Positions 16,647 to 25,138 of a stretch of DNA of 64,000 nucleotides are shown piece by piece. Location of the stretch: NCBI GenBank assembly GCA_003054695.1, contig QAZA01000045.1:124001-188000 (forward strand), read 5' to 3'. Position 1 is the first letter of the stretch, and each line of letters begins with the position of its first letter. The notes under the pieces are model-generated. The model was not told the DNA's origin and searched no databases. It was given only the letters and a program-made list of their open reading frames with translations. The stretch is from Verrucomicrobia bacterium LW23 (GTDB lineage Bacteria > Verrucomicrobiota > Verrucomicrobiia > Methylacidiphilales > UBA1321). The translations under genes and the position numbers were made by a program.

Positions 16647-18791
16647 ATGACAACGATGCCCTCAAACGTTCTGGATCGAGCTCCAGCCATCTCCACGGCT
16701 GATCCGATCTCCATCCCGGAAGAAAAGGTGGAGGCGTTGTTTAACCAGCGCTTCGTGGAAAACGCGGCCAATATCGACAAGCAGTTCGCTTACCTGATGA
16801 TCGGCCAGTGGCTGTTCGGCATCGTTCTGGCACTCACCGTGTCGCCGCTGGCGTGGGACGGGGCCCGCGCTTCGGTGCACAACCACGTGCTGGCGGCGGT
16901 GGCCCTGGGCGGCGTTATTGCGGCGGGGCCGATTATGCTGGCCGTGTTTCAGCCCGGCGCGGTGATTACCCGGCACGTGGTGGCTGTGGCGCAAATGCTT
17001 TTTGGCGCGCTGCTGATTCACCTGACCGGCGGGCGTATCGAAACGCACTTCCACGTCTTCGGCAGCCTGGCGTTCCTCGCGTTCTATCGCGACTGGCGCG
17101 TGCTGATTACCGGCACCGTCATCGTCGTTCTCGACCACGGCCTGCGCAATTTCTTTTGGCCGGAGTCCATTTTCGGCATCGCCAACACCGCACCCTGGCG
17201 CTTTCTGGAGCACGGCGCGTGGGTCGTGTTCGAGATCTCGTTTCTTACCATGGCGTGCCTGCGCTCCGTCAAGGAGATGCGCGCGCTGGCCAAAAACGAT
17301 TTGCAGATGACCCACTACAGCACGGGCCTGGAAGATCTCGTGGCACTGCGTACCGACCAGTCCAACAAGATTCTCTCGCTGGTGAAGGAAGGTCTCTTTC
17401 TCATGAACCGCAATTTCGAGATCGAAACGCCCTACTCGCACTCGCTGGAGGAAATCTTCTCCCAAAAGAAGCTGGGCGGCGCGCGGTTCCCCGACGTTCT
17501 CTCCAAGATCCTGCCGCCCAAGACTTTCTCCACGGCCAAGGACTACTTTGCGCTGCTGTTCGACAAGTCCGTGCCCGATAAGCTGATCACCAAGATCAAC
17601 CCGCTAAAGGAGGTTGAGGTGAGCTTCGACACCGGCACCGGTGTCCTCAAGAGCAAGTACTTCGAGATCCGCTTTGCCCGAGTGTTGGCCAATAACGAGC
17701 CCAACCAGGTGCTGGTAACCGTTAACGACGTGACCGCCCGCGTGACGCTGGCGCGGGAGCTGCAGGAGAGCAACAAGAAGAGCGCCTCCCAGTTCGAGAT
17801 GCTCTTTGGCATCCTGCACATCGAGCCCCGCCTGCTGCGCGAGTTTATGGATACGACCGAGCGCGACCTCAAGCAGGTGCTCGGCATCCTTAAGGAAGAG
17901 GCCGATGACCACACCTCCGACGCTGCCCGGCAGAACCGCTATCGCGACCAGCTGGGCCGTATTTACCGGCTGATGCACAGCATTAAGGGCAACGCCAACC
18001 TGATGAAGATTTACCTCTTCAGCAACAGCGCCCACGCCTGTGAGGCGAAGATCTCCGCCCTGCAGCGCAAGTCGGAAATCCTGGGCAGCGAGTTCCTCGG
18101 CATCACGGTGGATCTCAAGGAGATGCTGAAGAACGTGGAGGAAGTGCGCGCGCTGCTGGCCCGCTTTGGCGATCTGAGCCAGTCGTTCCGCACCGCCACG
18201 CCCTCCGGCGCCAACTCCGCCGCGCCGCAGGACGCCGACTCGCTGATGTACAGCTACATGAACAGCATGCTGAGCGAGCTGTGCGAACGCCTGGGCAAGA
18301 AGGCCAAGTTCGAGATCGTCAACAGCCAGCTGCCGCTGCTGAAGGCCGACGACCAGCAGCTGCTGCGCAAGGTGCTGCTGCAGGTGGGCCGCAACGCCCT
18401 GGTGCACGGCATCGAGGCCCCCGAAGAGCGCGCCGCCATCGGCAAGCCGGATATCGGCACCATTACGCTGCTGTTTAACGAGGCCTCCGAGCCCGATCAG
18501 ATCTCCTTCATGATCTACGACGACGGCCGCGGGCTGGACCTGGAGAAGCTGCGCGAAAAAGCCGGCCGCACCATCGGCGATGTGCGCAGAGTGGCCGGCA
18601 TGGACGAGGAAACTCTTGCCGACCTGATCTTCACGCCCGGCGTCTCCACCTCCGACACAGTGACGGTGGATGCCGGCCGCGGTGTGGGCCTGGACGTGGT
18701 GCGAAGCTCCATCCGCGACCGCGGCGGCGAAATTGTGGTGGGCACCGAGCCCGGCCGCTACACGGCGTTTAGCGTAGCGCTGCCCATTTAG
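16647..18791 (+). CDS. Membrane-bound CheA-like histidine kinase (Hpt-HATPase)
   Basis: 714 residues. Residues 50-205 hold about six membrane helices of a type seen before PAS/kinase modules (GGRIETHFHVFGSLAFLAFY). Residues 240-370 resemble a degenerate PAS segment. An Hpt domain follows with LMHSIKGNANLM, phosphoacceptor His444. The CheA-type HATPase domain has the N box GRNALVHGIEAPEERAAIGK, DDGRGLD (626-631) and AGRGVGLDVV. Unlike CheA, there is no C-terminal CheW-like domain. It probably phosphorylates the response regulator encoded next. Start ATG 16647 fits; no strong Shine-Dalgarno is visible. Confidence 0.88.
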   Translation: MTTMPSNVLDRAPAISTADPISIPEEKVEALFNQRFVENAANIDKQFAYLMIGQWLFGIVLALTVSPLAWDGARASVHNHVLAAVALGGVIAAGPIMLAVFQPGAVITRHVVAVAQMLFGALLIHLTGGRIETHFHVFGSLAFLAFYRDWRVLITGTVIVVLDHGLRNFFWPESIFGIANTAPWRFLEHGAWVVFEISFLTMACLRSVKEMRALAKNDLQMTHYSTGLEDLVALRTDQSNKILSLVKEGLFLMNRNFEIETPYSHSLEEIFSQKKLGGARFPDVLSKILPPKTFSTAKDYFALLFDKSVPDKLITKINPLKEVEVSFDTGTGVLKSKYFEIRFARVLANNEPNQVLVTVNDVTARVTLARELQESNKKSASQFEMLFGILHIEPRLLREFMDTTERDLKQVLGILKEEADDHTSDAARQNRYRDQLGRIYRLMHSIKGNANLMKIYLFSNSAHACEAKISALQRKSEILGSEFLGITVDLKEMLKNVEEVRALLARFGDLSQSFRTATPSGANSAAPQDADSLMYSYMNSMLSELCERLGKKAKFEIVNSQLPLLKADDQQLLRKVLLQVGRNALVHGIEAPEERAAIGKPDIGTITLLFNEASEPDQISFMIYDDGRGLDLEKLREKAGRTIGDVRRVAGMDEETLADLIFTPGVSTSDTVTVDAGRGVGLDVVRSSIRDRGGEIVVGTEPGRYTAFSVALPI

Positions 18792-19168
18792 CCGCGCGGC
18801 CCGCGCGCGGCCCTCCGCGCAGCATGAGGGCGGCGATCCCCACAGGTTGCCGCCCCAGCCCCCTCTTTTTAGTTTCGCTCGTTGGTGCCGGTGCCGGATG
18901 TGGCGCACAGCCGCGAACGCGCCGGGCCGGCCCCCCCGTTATCTCCTGTGGACTATGCCGTGCGGAACCTCTCTGCTGTTTTCGCACAGGACGGTGCTAA
19001 ACCGGGAGCGCTTGATGCCGATCAAATGCATCAGCAACGCCGTCCTCCACAACATCCGTCTGGGCAAGGACTAAGCTTTCCAAATCCCTACCACTCCTGC
19101 CCCCTGATCTGACTTCGCTCTGCATTGTCGATCAATCATTCCTGCCATTCCATACATTCAAGGATCTC
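18792..19168. other. Intergenic region between CheA-like and CheY genes
   Basis: 377 bases. A GC-only hairpin (GCCGCGCG / CGCGCGGC, 18790-18813) lies just after the kinase stop but lacks a T-tract. Frames here look non-coding. The gap is long for an operon, so the response regulator may have its own promoter. Confidence 0.4.
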
Positions 19169-19537
19169 ATGAGGTTGCTTATCGTCGACGACTCCAGCAT
19201 TGTGCGCCGCATTATCGAGCGGCAGTTTCGCACGCACAACATTACGGAAATTTACGAGGCGTCCAACGGCCAGATGGCTCTGGACGTGTATCGGGATAAA
19301 AAGCCGGACCTGGTGACCATGGACATTACGATGCCCGAGATGGACGGCCTGCAGGCGGTGCGCAGCATTATTGCGATCAACCCCAAAGCCCGCATCCTGG
19401 TCATCTCCGCGCTGGCCGACGCCGCCACGGCGGTGGAAGCCGTCAAGCTGGGTGCCCGCGGTTTTGTCTGCAAACCCTTTACTGCCGAAGAACTGGACGA
19501 AGCCTTTGCCGACATTCTGGAAATTGGCGAGGAATAA
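19169..19537 (+). CDS. CheY-like single-domain response regulator
   Basis: 122 residues, one receiver domain and nothing else. The acid pocket is DD (7-8), the phospho-acceptor D52 lies in TMDITMPEMDG, the switch Ser is S80 and the conserved Lys is K102 in CKPF. AAGGA stands five bases before the ATG. It sits between the CheA-like kinase and the CheX-like protein, so a phosphorelay kinase - CheY - phosphatase is the natural reading. Output target unknown; no flagellar or pilus motor genes are nearby. Confidence 0.93.
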   Translation: MRLLIVDDSSIVRRIIERQFRTHNITEIYEASNGQMALDVYRDKKPDLVTMDITMPEMDGLQAVRSIIAINPKARILVISALADAATAVEAVKLGARGFVCKPFTAEELDEAFADILEIGEE

Positions 19538-19600
19538 CCAGGCGGCGCCGCGTCTCATCTCCAAAGCTGTGCTGCAACACGATTTACAAAAAGACGATTC

Positions 19601-20065
19601 ATGACTGAAGCCGAGCTGCAAGTCTTCATCGAGGGTACGACGCGCTATTTTGAGCGCACGACCAAGCGCCCCGCCATCGTCGACCCGCCTTTCCTCAAGG
19701 GCGACGAGACGTTTCTGCTCGACTACACGGGTGTCATCGGCATCTCGGGCCGGCAACGTGGTACGATATATTACACCGCCAGCTCGGACATGCTTAGCGA
19801 GCTCATCATCGCCATGGGCGTGCCCCTGCCGTTTATGGAGGAGAACAGCCTGCGCGATATGGTGGGCGAGGTGACCAACACCATCAGCGGCAACGCCCGC
19901 AAGGAGTTTGGCGGCATGTTCATGATCAGCGTGCCCATCGTCATCACCGGCGACAAGATGTCCTCCGGCCTCTACCTGCCCAGCAACCTCAGCTCCTTCG
20001 TCATCCCCGTCATCTGGGGCCAGCACAAAAGCTACCTGGTGGTGTGCCTGGAGGACATGAAGTAG
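19601..20065 (+). CDS. cheX: CheX-like CheY-P phosphatase
   Basis: 154 residues. The CheC/CheX signature ExxN is present: DMVGEVTNTISGNARKEFG, with E90 and N93 as predicted catalytic residues, in the CheX arrangement with a single such motif. CheX dimers hydrolyse phospho-CheY. The gene starts 63 bases after the CheY-like gene on the same strand, supporting a dedicated pair. Confidence 0.88.
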   Translation: MTEAELQVFIEGTTRYFERTTKRPAIVDPPFLKGDETFLLDYTGVIGISGRQRGTIYYTASSDMLSELIIAMGVPLPFMEENSLRDMVGEVTNTISGNARKEFGGMFMISVPIVITGDKMSSGLYLPSNLSSFVIPVIWGQHKSYLVVCLEDMK

Positions 20066-20090
20066 CCGGGCGGCCCCGGCCGGCGCACCC

Positions 20091-20774
20091 TTAGTTCGCC
20101 GCCGCCTTCGTCTCCGTGGCAGAGGCCTTTGGCTTTATCTTTTTAACGCGCGAGAGCATTTTGCCCGTGCGGTCGCGGCACGTTACCTTGGTGCCGTCGC
20201 TGGACATAATGTCCATGTACCAGGTTTGCCCCATCAGCCACTCCTTTTTGGAGATAACGTGGCGCTGGATTTCGACCTCGATGCGCTCGCGCTCCTGCTC
20301 AATCACGCCGGTGCCCACCTGGTTGGCCACGTCGGGGGCGTCGAGCGTGACGCTGTAGACGTGCAGCACGGGTATCGACTTCATCTTGAGGATGATACGG
20401 TCGTTGGTGCAGTACCAGTCGCCGCGGGCCAGAATCTTCAGCTTTACCGTCAACTGGCCGCGCGTGCCCCTCAGGGGCTCGTACTCGGTGTGCATAAACT
20501 CGCAGCGGAAGGTCTTGTCGTCGTAGTAGTTCTCTTCAAGCACTGTCTTGAAGTCGTCCTTCTTCATGTACGTCGAGTCCCAGTCGCCAATCGTCTCCAG
20601 CTCCCGCTTGGTGTAGCCGTACGTCTTGTCCTTCGGCCCGGGCTTTTTCTCCATCATGGAGGCCGCTATGCCTTTGCCGAGGCCTTTGTTGCCGCTGACA
20701 TAAATGGCCAGCCCGCCAATGGCGAAAAGGACAAACAGACCCAGCCCCGCGGCCAGGATGATCATGTTCTTCAT
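20091..20774 (-). CDS. Membrane-anchored hypothetical protein
   Basis: 227 residues from ATG 20774. An N-terminal hydrophobic anchor (MIILAAGLGLFVLFAIGGLA) is followed by a soluble domain with YYDDKTFRCEFMHTEYEPL, GDWYCTNDRIILKMKSIPV and a closing VTCRDRTGKMLSRVKKIKPK, then an Ala/Thr/Lys tail. It looks like a beta-rich extracytoplasmic domain with two Cys. Not recognised. It converges with the CheX gene, with 25 bases between the stops. Confidence 0.65.
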   Translation of the reverse strand: MKNMIILAAGLGLFVLFAIGGLAIYVSGNKGLGKGIAASMMEKKPGPKDKTYGYTKRELETIGDWDSTYMKKDDFKTVLEENYYDDKTFRCEFMHTEYEPLRGTRGQLTVKLKILARGDWYCTNDRIILKMKSIPVLHVYSVTLDAPDVANQVGTGVIEQERERIEVEIQRHVISKKEWLMGQTWYMDIMSSDGTKVTCRDRTGKMLSRVKKIKPKASATETKAAAN

Positions 20775-21391
20775 GAGAGGTAAGCCAGTGGAGGGAGGGA
20801 TGGGTGCGAGGCGCTGCGGCACGACGACGCAAACCAATGCGCCGAGTTACGCGTGGTAAAGTCTGGCGATACATGGGCGACAAGTCAATGCGATAGCGTG
20901 CAGGATATTGTCCAAGGCGCTTAAGTGTTTGATGTATTGCTGTATCATCTGTCACACCAATAACTTGCGCTTATTGTTTACAGCTGGATAGAGGGAAGAG
21001 GCTTAAACCTGGGCAGAGTCGACAGCCTCGGCAACCCCGCATCGCCCACTGACCGTGCATCCACGCTTGACATCCCCCGCCCGATTCCCTACCTTTCTTT
21101 TCTCACCCCGGTATAAGCTTTCCGCGCCGGCCGTGTTCTGTCATGTCCTTACCCGCACGCCATCAGCTACTTCGACTTACCGTGCTTCCCTGCCTTTTCG
21201 GCCCGGGACAGCTCAGGTAGTCTTGCGCGGTGGTCAGGCTACGTTGGGTGTCCGGGTTTCAGCGGGTTCGAAAAGGCGCTCCTTTCCTTCTGGAGGAACT
21301 GTTTTCTTCCGGATGATCGCCGCAAATTCCCGTCCTTCCCGTTTTCGTTTTCCTGCGATAGTATCCCTGTCGCACCGACACCCCGCCCGAC
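20775..21391. other. Intergenic region upstream of leuA
   Basis: 617 bases between the divergent hypothetical gene and leuA. TTGACA at 21067-21072 with TACCTT 17 bases on (21090-21095) is a weak candidate for the leuA promoter; the -10 is poor. No leucine-rich leader peptide, T-box or attenuator was recognised. A GTCGACAGCCTC string (21016-21027) matches the outer arm of family A. Confidence 0.35.
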
Positions 21392-23164
21392 ATGCAACGA
21401 CACCCCATCACGAAGTATAAGCCCTTCCCGCAGATAGACTTGCCTAACCGCCAGTGGCCCTCGCGCACCATCGATAAGGCGCCCATCTGGTGCAGCGTCG
21501 ATCTGCGCGACGGCAATCAGGCCCTGGCCACGCCCATGAGCGTGGAGGAAAAGGTCGAGTTCTTTAAGCTGCTGGTTCAGGTCGGCTTCAAGCAGATTGA
21601 AGTCGGCTTTCCGTCCGCCTCGCAAATCGAGTTTGATTTTATGCGCCGCCTGGTGGCGGACAATCTCATCCCGGACGACGTGACGGTGCAGGTGCTGGTG
21701 CAATCGCGCGAGGACCTGATCCGCCGGACGTTTGAGAGTCTGGAGGGCGTGAAGCGCGCCATTGTGCACCTGTATAACAGCACCAGCCCCGCCCAGCGCA
21801 AAATCGTCTTTAACCTGGATAAACAGGGCGTTATCGATCTGGCCGTCTCCGGCACCAGACTGGTCAAGCGCCTGACCGAGGAACTGGTCGCCTCCGGCTC
21901 CACCACCGACATCACCTTCCAGTACTCGCCGGAGAGCTTCTCGCTGACGGAAGTCGACTTCTCCCTGCAAGTGTGTGAGGCCGTGATGGAGGCGTGGGGC
22001 CCGACGGCCGAGAAGAAGATGATCCTGAACCTGCCGGTAACGGTGGAGATTGCCACGCCCAACGTGCACGCGGACCAGATCGAGTGGTTCTGCACGCATA
22101 TGAAGCACCGCGACCGCGCGTGGATCTCCCTGCACACGCATAACGACCGCGGCACCGGCGTGGCCGCCACCGAGCTGGCCCTGATGGCCGGCGCCGACCG
22201 CGTGGAAGGCACGCTGTTTGGCAACGGCGAGCGCACCGGCAACGTCGATATCGTGATTGTGGCGCTGAACATGTACTGCCAGGGCGTCGACCCCGGCCTG
22301 GATTTCTCCAACCTGAACGCCGTGCGCGAGGTGTACGAGCGTTGCACGCGCATGGACATCCACGAGCGCCACCCGTACAGCGGCGACCTCGTCTTCACCG
22401 CCTTCAGCGGCTCGCACCAAGATGCAATCAACAAGGGGCTGAAGTATCAGTCGCAGAGGGAGAAGCACGACCTGTGGGAGGTGCCCTACCTGCCGATTGA
22501 CCCGCGCGACATGGGCCGCAGCTACCGCGCCATTATCCGGATTAACAGCCAGAGCGGCAAAGGCGGCGTTGCGTATGTTATGGAGAACGAGTTCGGCTTC
22601 CAGCTGCCCAAACTGATGCACAAGGAGCTGGGCCGCCTGATTAACCAGATTGCCGACCAGCGCGGCGCCGAGCTGGATCCCGAAGACATCTACAAGGCCT
22701 TTGCCGCCGAGTACCTAGAGCGCGACAAGCCGCTGAAGCTGAAGATGTTCCGCACCTGGACGCTGGACAATCCGTCCGCCTCGGCGTCCGTCGACGAAGC
22801 CGGCGGAAGCGGCGGCCCGGCCCCCGTGCTGGCCAACAAGGTATGCTGCGAGGTACTGCTGGAGAACCACGGCAAGGACGTGCGCCTGCAAGGCTGCGGC
22901 AACGGCCCCATCAACGCCCTGGTGGAGGCGCTGCTGAAGGACGGCATCGGGCCGTTCGAGATCCTGGATTTCCGCGAGCACTCCATGGGACGCGGCGCCG
23001 AAGCCAAAGCCGTGGCGTACATCGAGTTGCGCGACGAGCGCGTGAAAGCCAAAGGCCGCAGCGACCGCTCCTGGTTCGGCGCCGCCATCGACACGAACAT
23101 CGAGCTGGCCAGCATCCGCGCCGTCATCAGCGCCCTCAACCGCGCCAGCCAGACCGGCGAGTAA
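21392..23164 (+). CDS. leuA: 2-Isopropylmalate synthase (LeuA type 2)
   Basis: 590 residues, the length of the longer LeuA2 branch found in actinobacteria and others. It condenses acetyl-CoA with 2-oxoisovalerate, the first step of leucine synthesis. DLRDGNQAL (37-45) is the catalytic/metal site start, VGFPSASQIEFDF follows, HTHNDRGTG carries the metal histidines, and FGNGERTGN is diagnostic. The C-terminal ~100 residues form the LeuA allosteric domain (leucine feedback). Single gene; a family A hairpin begins seven bases after the stop. Confidence 0.95.
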   Translation: MQRHPITKYKPFPQIDLPNRQWPSRTIDKAPIWCSVDLRDGNQALATPMSVEEKVEFFKLLVQVGFKQIEVGFPSASQIEFDFMRRLVADNLIPDDVTVQVLVQSREDLIRRTFESLEGVKRAIVHLYNSTSPAQRKIVFNLDKQGVIDLAVSGTRLVKRLTEELVASGSTTDITFQYSPESFSLTEVDFSLQVCEAVMEAWGPTAEKKMILNLPVTVEIATPNVHADQIEWFCTHMKHRDRAWISLHTHNDRGTGVAATELALMAGADRVEGTLFGNGERTGNVDIVIVALNMYCQGVDPGLDFSNLNAVREVYERCTRMDIHERHPYSGDLVFTAFSGSHQDAINKGLKYQSQREKHDLWEVPYLPIDPRDMGRSYRAIIRINSQSGKGGVAYVMENEFGFQLPKLMHKELGRLINQIADQRGAELDPEDIYKAFAAEYLERDKPLKLKMFRTWTLDNPSASASVDEAGGSGGPAPVLANKVCCEVLLENHGKDVRLQGCGNGPINALVEALLKDGIGPFEILDFREHSMGRGAEAKAVAYIELRDERVKAKGRSDRSWFGAAIDTNIELASIRAVISALNRASQTGE

Positions 23165-23170
23165 GGCGGC

Positions 23171-23262
23171 GGCATGCCACTTGGCGATACTATCTGACGA
23201 TCAGCAGATCCAGGGCAGATAATATCGCCAAGGACGGAAAGTTTCGCCAAGGGGCGGGATGC
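23171..23262. repeat. Inverted repeat, family A, asymmetric copy
   Basis: The right arm (23215-23262, with GGACGGAAAGTTTCGCCAAG) is complete, but the left arm (23171-23195, CACTTGGCGATACTATCTG) has lost the outer AACTTTCC block. It follows the leuA stop directly. Confidence 0.8.
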
Positions 23263-23289
23263 TTCAGGATATTCTACCTTCCATTCCGA

Positions 23290-23423
23290 TCCCCCTTTAT
23301 CCCCTGCTTAGAGGCTTACATCCCCCTTAGAGCGAGACATCTCTGTGAAGCCGTACTGCTTTACGGAGGGGAATATCTCGCTCTAAGGGGGATATAAGCC
23401 TCTAAGTAGGGGATAAAGGGGGA
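23290..23423. repeat. Inverted repeat, family C
   Basis: Arms 23290-23338 and 23375-23423 pair almost perfectly; they contain CCCCCTTTATCCCC, TTAGAGGCTT and CCCCCTTAGAGCGAGA. The loop side holds TACGGAGGGGAATATCTCGC, which recurs at 11350-11370 next to a family B hairpin. It is followed by a half element of family D (23494-23538). Confidence 0.88.
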
Positions 23424-23493
23424 ACAGGTTGGATGGATCTCTGCAAGTTTGTTTCTGACTCTGGGCAACGGAGGCTGCTTCCCTTTCCAGCAG

Positions 23494-23538
23494 AGGCAGA
23501 TTTTATCACGCTAAGGGAGACAAAGCCGCTAAGGGCAG
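23494..23538. repeat. Half element, family D
   Basis: GAGGCAGATTTTATCACGCT, AAGG and GACAAAGCCGCTAAGGG here correspond to the right arm of family D (compare 26171-26197 and 27640-27671). No left arm is present. It lies behind the glmM stop. Confidence 0.65.
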
Positions 23539-23565
23539 ATGGAGGGGATGAGGAACATCCTGAGT

Positions 23566-24939
23566 CTACACCCCAATGCTGCGCTTCAGCGGATCGAGGA
23601 TGCGGGAGGCGAACGTCTCGAGCAGGGCGCCTTCTTTGGCTTCCAGCAGGAGGCGGATCTTGGGCTCCGTGCCGCTGTAGCGCAGGAAGACGCGGCCGCG
23701 GCCGGCCATGTCTGTCTCCACGCTGCGCAGGGCGGCGGAGACTTCGTCAAGGCTTTCGATCGGCACGCGCATGCGTACCGGCATGTTGACGAGCAGCTGC
23801 GGATACTTGCGGAGGCGCGTGCGCAACTCGCTGAGGCGCTTGCCGGTGCGGCGCATGATGTCGAGCAGGGCCAGTACGGTAACGAGGCCGTCGCCCGTGG
23901 TGTTGTGGTCGTGCAGGATGATGTGGCCGCTTTGCTCGCCGCCGAGGTTAAGGTGCTGGGCCAGCATGGCCTCCAGCACATAGCGATCGCCCACCGCCGT
24001 GCGTAACACTTTGCCGCCCAGCGCGTTAATCGCTTCGTCCAGGCCCAGATTGCTCATCACGGTGGCGACGACGGTATTGTTGGTCAGCCTGCCCTGCTGC
24101 AGCGCGTCGGTGGCCAGGATGGCAAGCAGCTCGTCGCCGTCCAGGGCGCAACCTGTTTCGTCGCAAACGGTTACGCGGTCGGCATCACCGTCGTGCGAGA
24201 CACCGACCATGGCGCTGCATTCGCGCACAAAGCTCTCGATTGTCGACGGATGCGTGCTGCCGCAGCCCTCGTTGATGTTGGTACCGTCCGGCTCGATATG
24301 GATGGGCAATACCTCTGCGCCCAGGTCCTGCAATACAAGGGGGGTGGTGCGGCAGGCGGCGCCGTTCGCGGCGTCCACGGCAATGCGCATCCCGGTCAGG
24401 TCCAGCGCCTTCCAGTCATTGCTGATGCTGTCGGCGTACCGGCTTTCGGCGTACTCCATCCGGGCCACATTGCCCACGCCGGCACCGACGGGGCGGCCTT
24501 CGCGAAGGTCCGGCCCCAGCATAAAGGCGGTAATGCGGTCCTCTGTAGCGTCGTCGCACTTGTAGCCGCTGCCCTGAAACAGCTTTAACCCGTTGTCGCC
24601 ATACGGGTTGTGCGATGCGCTGATAACCACGCCCGCGGCGGCGGGCAGGCGTCGCAGAAAGTAGGCCACGGCCGGGGTGGGCAACACGCCGGCCAGCAGC
24701 GCGTTACAGCCCATGCTGCAGATGCCGGCCGCCACGGCGTGCTCCAGCATGCTGCCGCTGCGCCGCGTGTCCCTGGCGATAAGCACGGGCGGACCCTCGG
24801 GCTGCAGACGAAACTCCCGCACCATGGCCTGCCCCAGCTTCAGCGCCATTTCGGGCGTAACCGGGTAGGCGTTAGCCAGGCCGCGGATGCCATCGGTGCC
24901 GAAGAGGCGGGGCTGGTAGGCGGAGGGCGTGGAGCTCAT
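23566..24939 (-). CDS. glmM: Phosphoglucosamine mutase
   Basis: 457 residues. It interconverts glucosamine-6-P and glucosamine-1-P for peptidoglycan and LPS precursors. RLFGTDGIRG (11-20) opens the alpha-D-phosphohexomutase fold; the phospho-serine is S109 in ISASHNPYGDNG; SHDGDADRV binds Mg; RYSGTEPKIRLL is the C-terminal phosphate-binding loop. ATG 24939 is chosen over a TTG three codons upstream. It is the last gene of a cdaA - mini-CdaR - glmM cluster, the same order as cdaA-cdaR-glmM in Firmicutes. Confidence 0.95.
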   Translation of the reverse strand: MSSTPSAYQPRLFGTDGIRGLANAYPVTPEMALKLGQAMVREFRLQPEGPPVLIARDTRRSGSMLEHAVAAGICSMGCNALLAGVLPTPAVAYFLRRLPAAAGVVISASHNPYGDNGLKLFQGSGYKCDDATEDRITAFMLGPDLREGRPVGAGVGNVARMEYAESRYADSISNDWKALDLTGMRIAVDAANGAACRTTPLVLQDLGAEVLPIHIEPDGTNINEGCGSTHPSTIESFVRECSAMVGVSHDGDADRVTVCDETGCALDGDELLAILATDALQQGRLTNNTVVATVMSNLGLDEAINALGGKVLRTAVGDRYVLEAMLAQHLNLGGEQSGHIILHDHNTTGDGLVTVLALLDIMRRTGKRLSELRTRLRKYPQLLVNMPVRMRVPIESLDEVSAALRSVETDMAGRGRVFLRYSGTEPKIRLLLEAKEGALLETFASRILDPLKRSIGV

Positions 24940-24966
24940 AGCATGCAAAGGGGCCGGGGAAAAAAA

Positions 24967-25107
24967 TCAGGAACGGGGGACGGTGCCAGTGATGAGTTGG
25001 TCGATAAATCCTGCGTGCACAAGTTCCTTCCACACAAGCCACCACATCAGCGCCAAAATCACGCAAATGACCTTGGCACGCCAGTTGTGGATCAAAAGCT
25101 TGTACAT
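24967..25107 (-). CDS. 46-residue membrane peptide in the place of CdaR (mini-YbbR)
   Basis: Start ATG 25107 has GGAGG six bases upstream on the minus strand; stop TGA at 24967-24969. The product starts MYKLLIHNWRAKVICVILAL and goes on with MWWLVWKELV, one membrane helix behind a short amphipathic lead, then ends at ...GTVPRS. The lead (a Leu/Ile-rich start, then NWRAK) resembles the N-terminal membrane anchor of CdaR/YbbR proteins, but all YbbR repeats are missing. It lies between cdaA and glmM with 31 and 27 base gaps. Likely a small partner of the cyclase; function inferred only from position. Confidence 0.7.
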   Translation of the reverse strand: MYKLLIHNWRAKVICVILALMWWLVWKELVHAGFIDQLITGTVPRS

Positions 25108-25138
25108 GGGGGCCTCCGCGGCGCACGCGGGTTGTGGA

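Noticed and set aside
21055-21390. Possible leucine leader peptide or T-box before leuA
   Set aside because: No Leu-codon run, no attenuator stem pair and no T-box core sequence.
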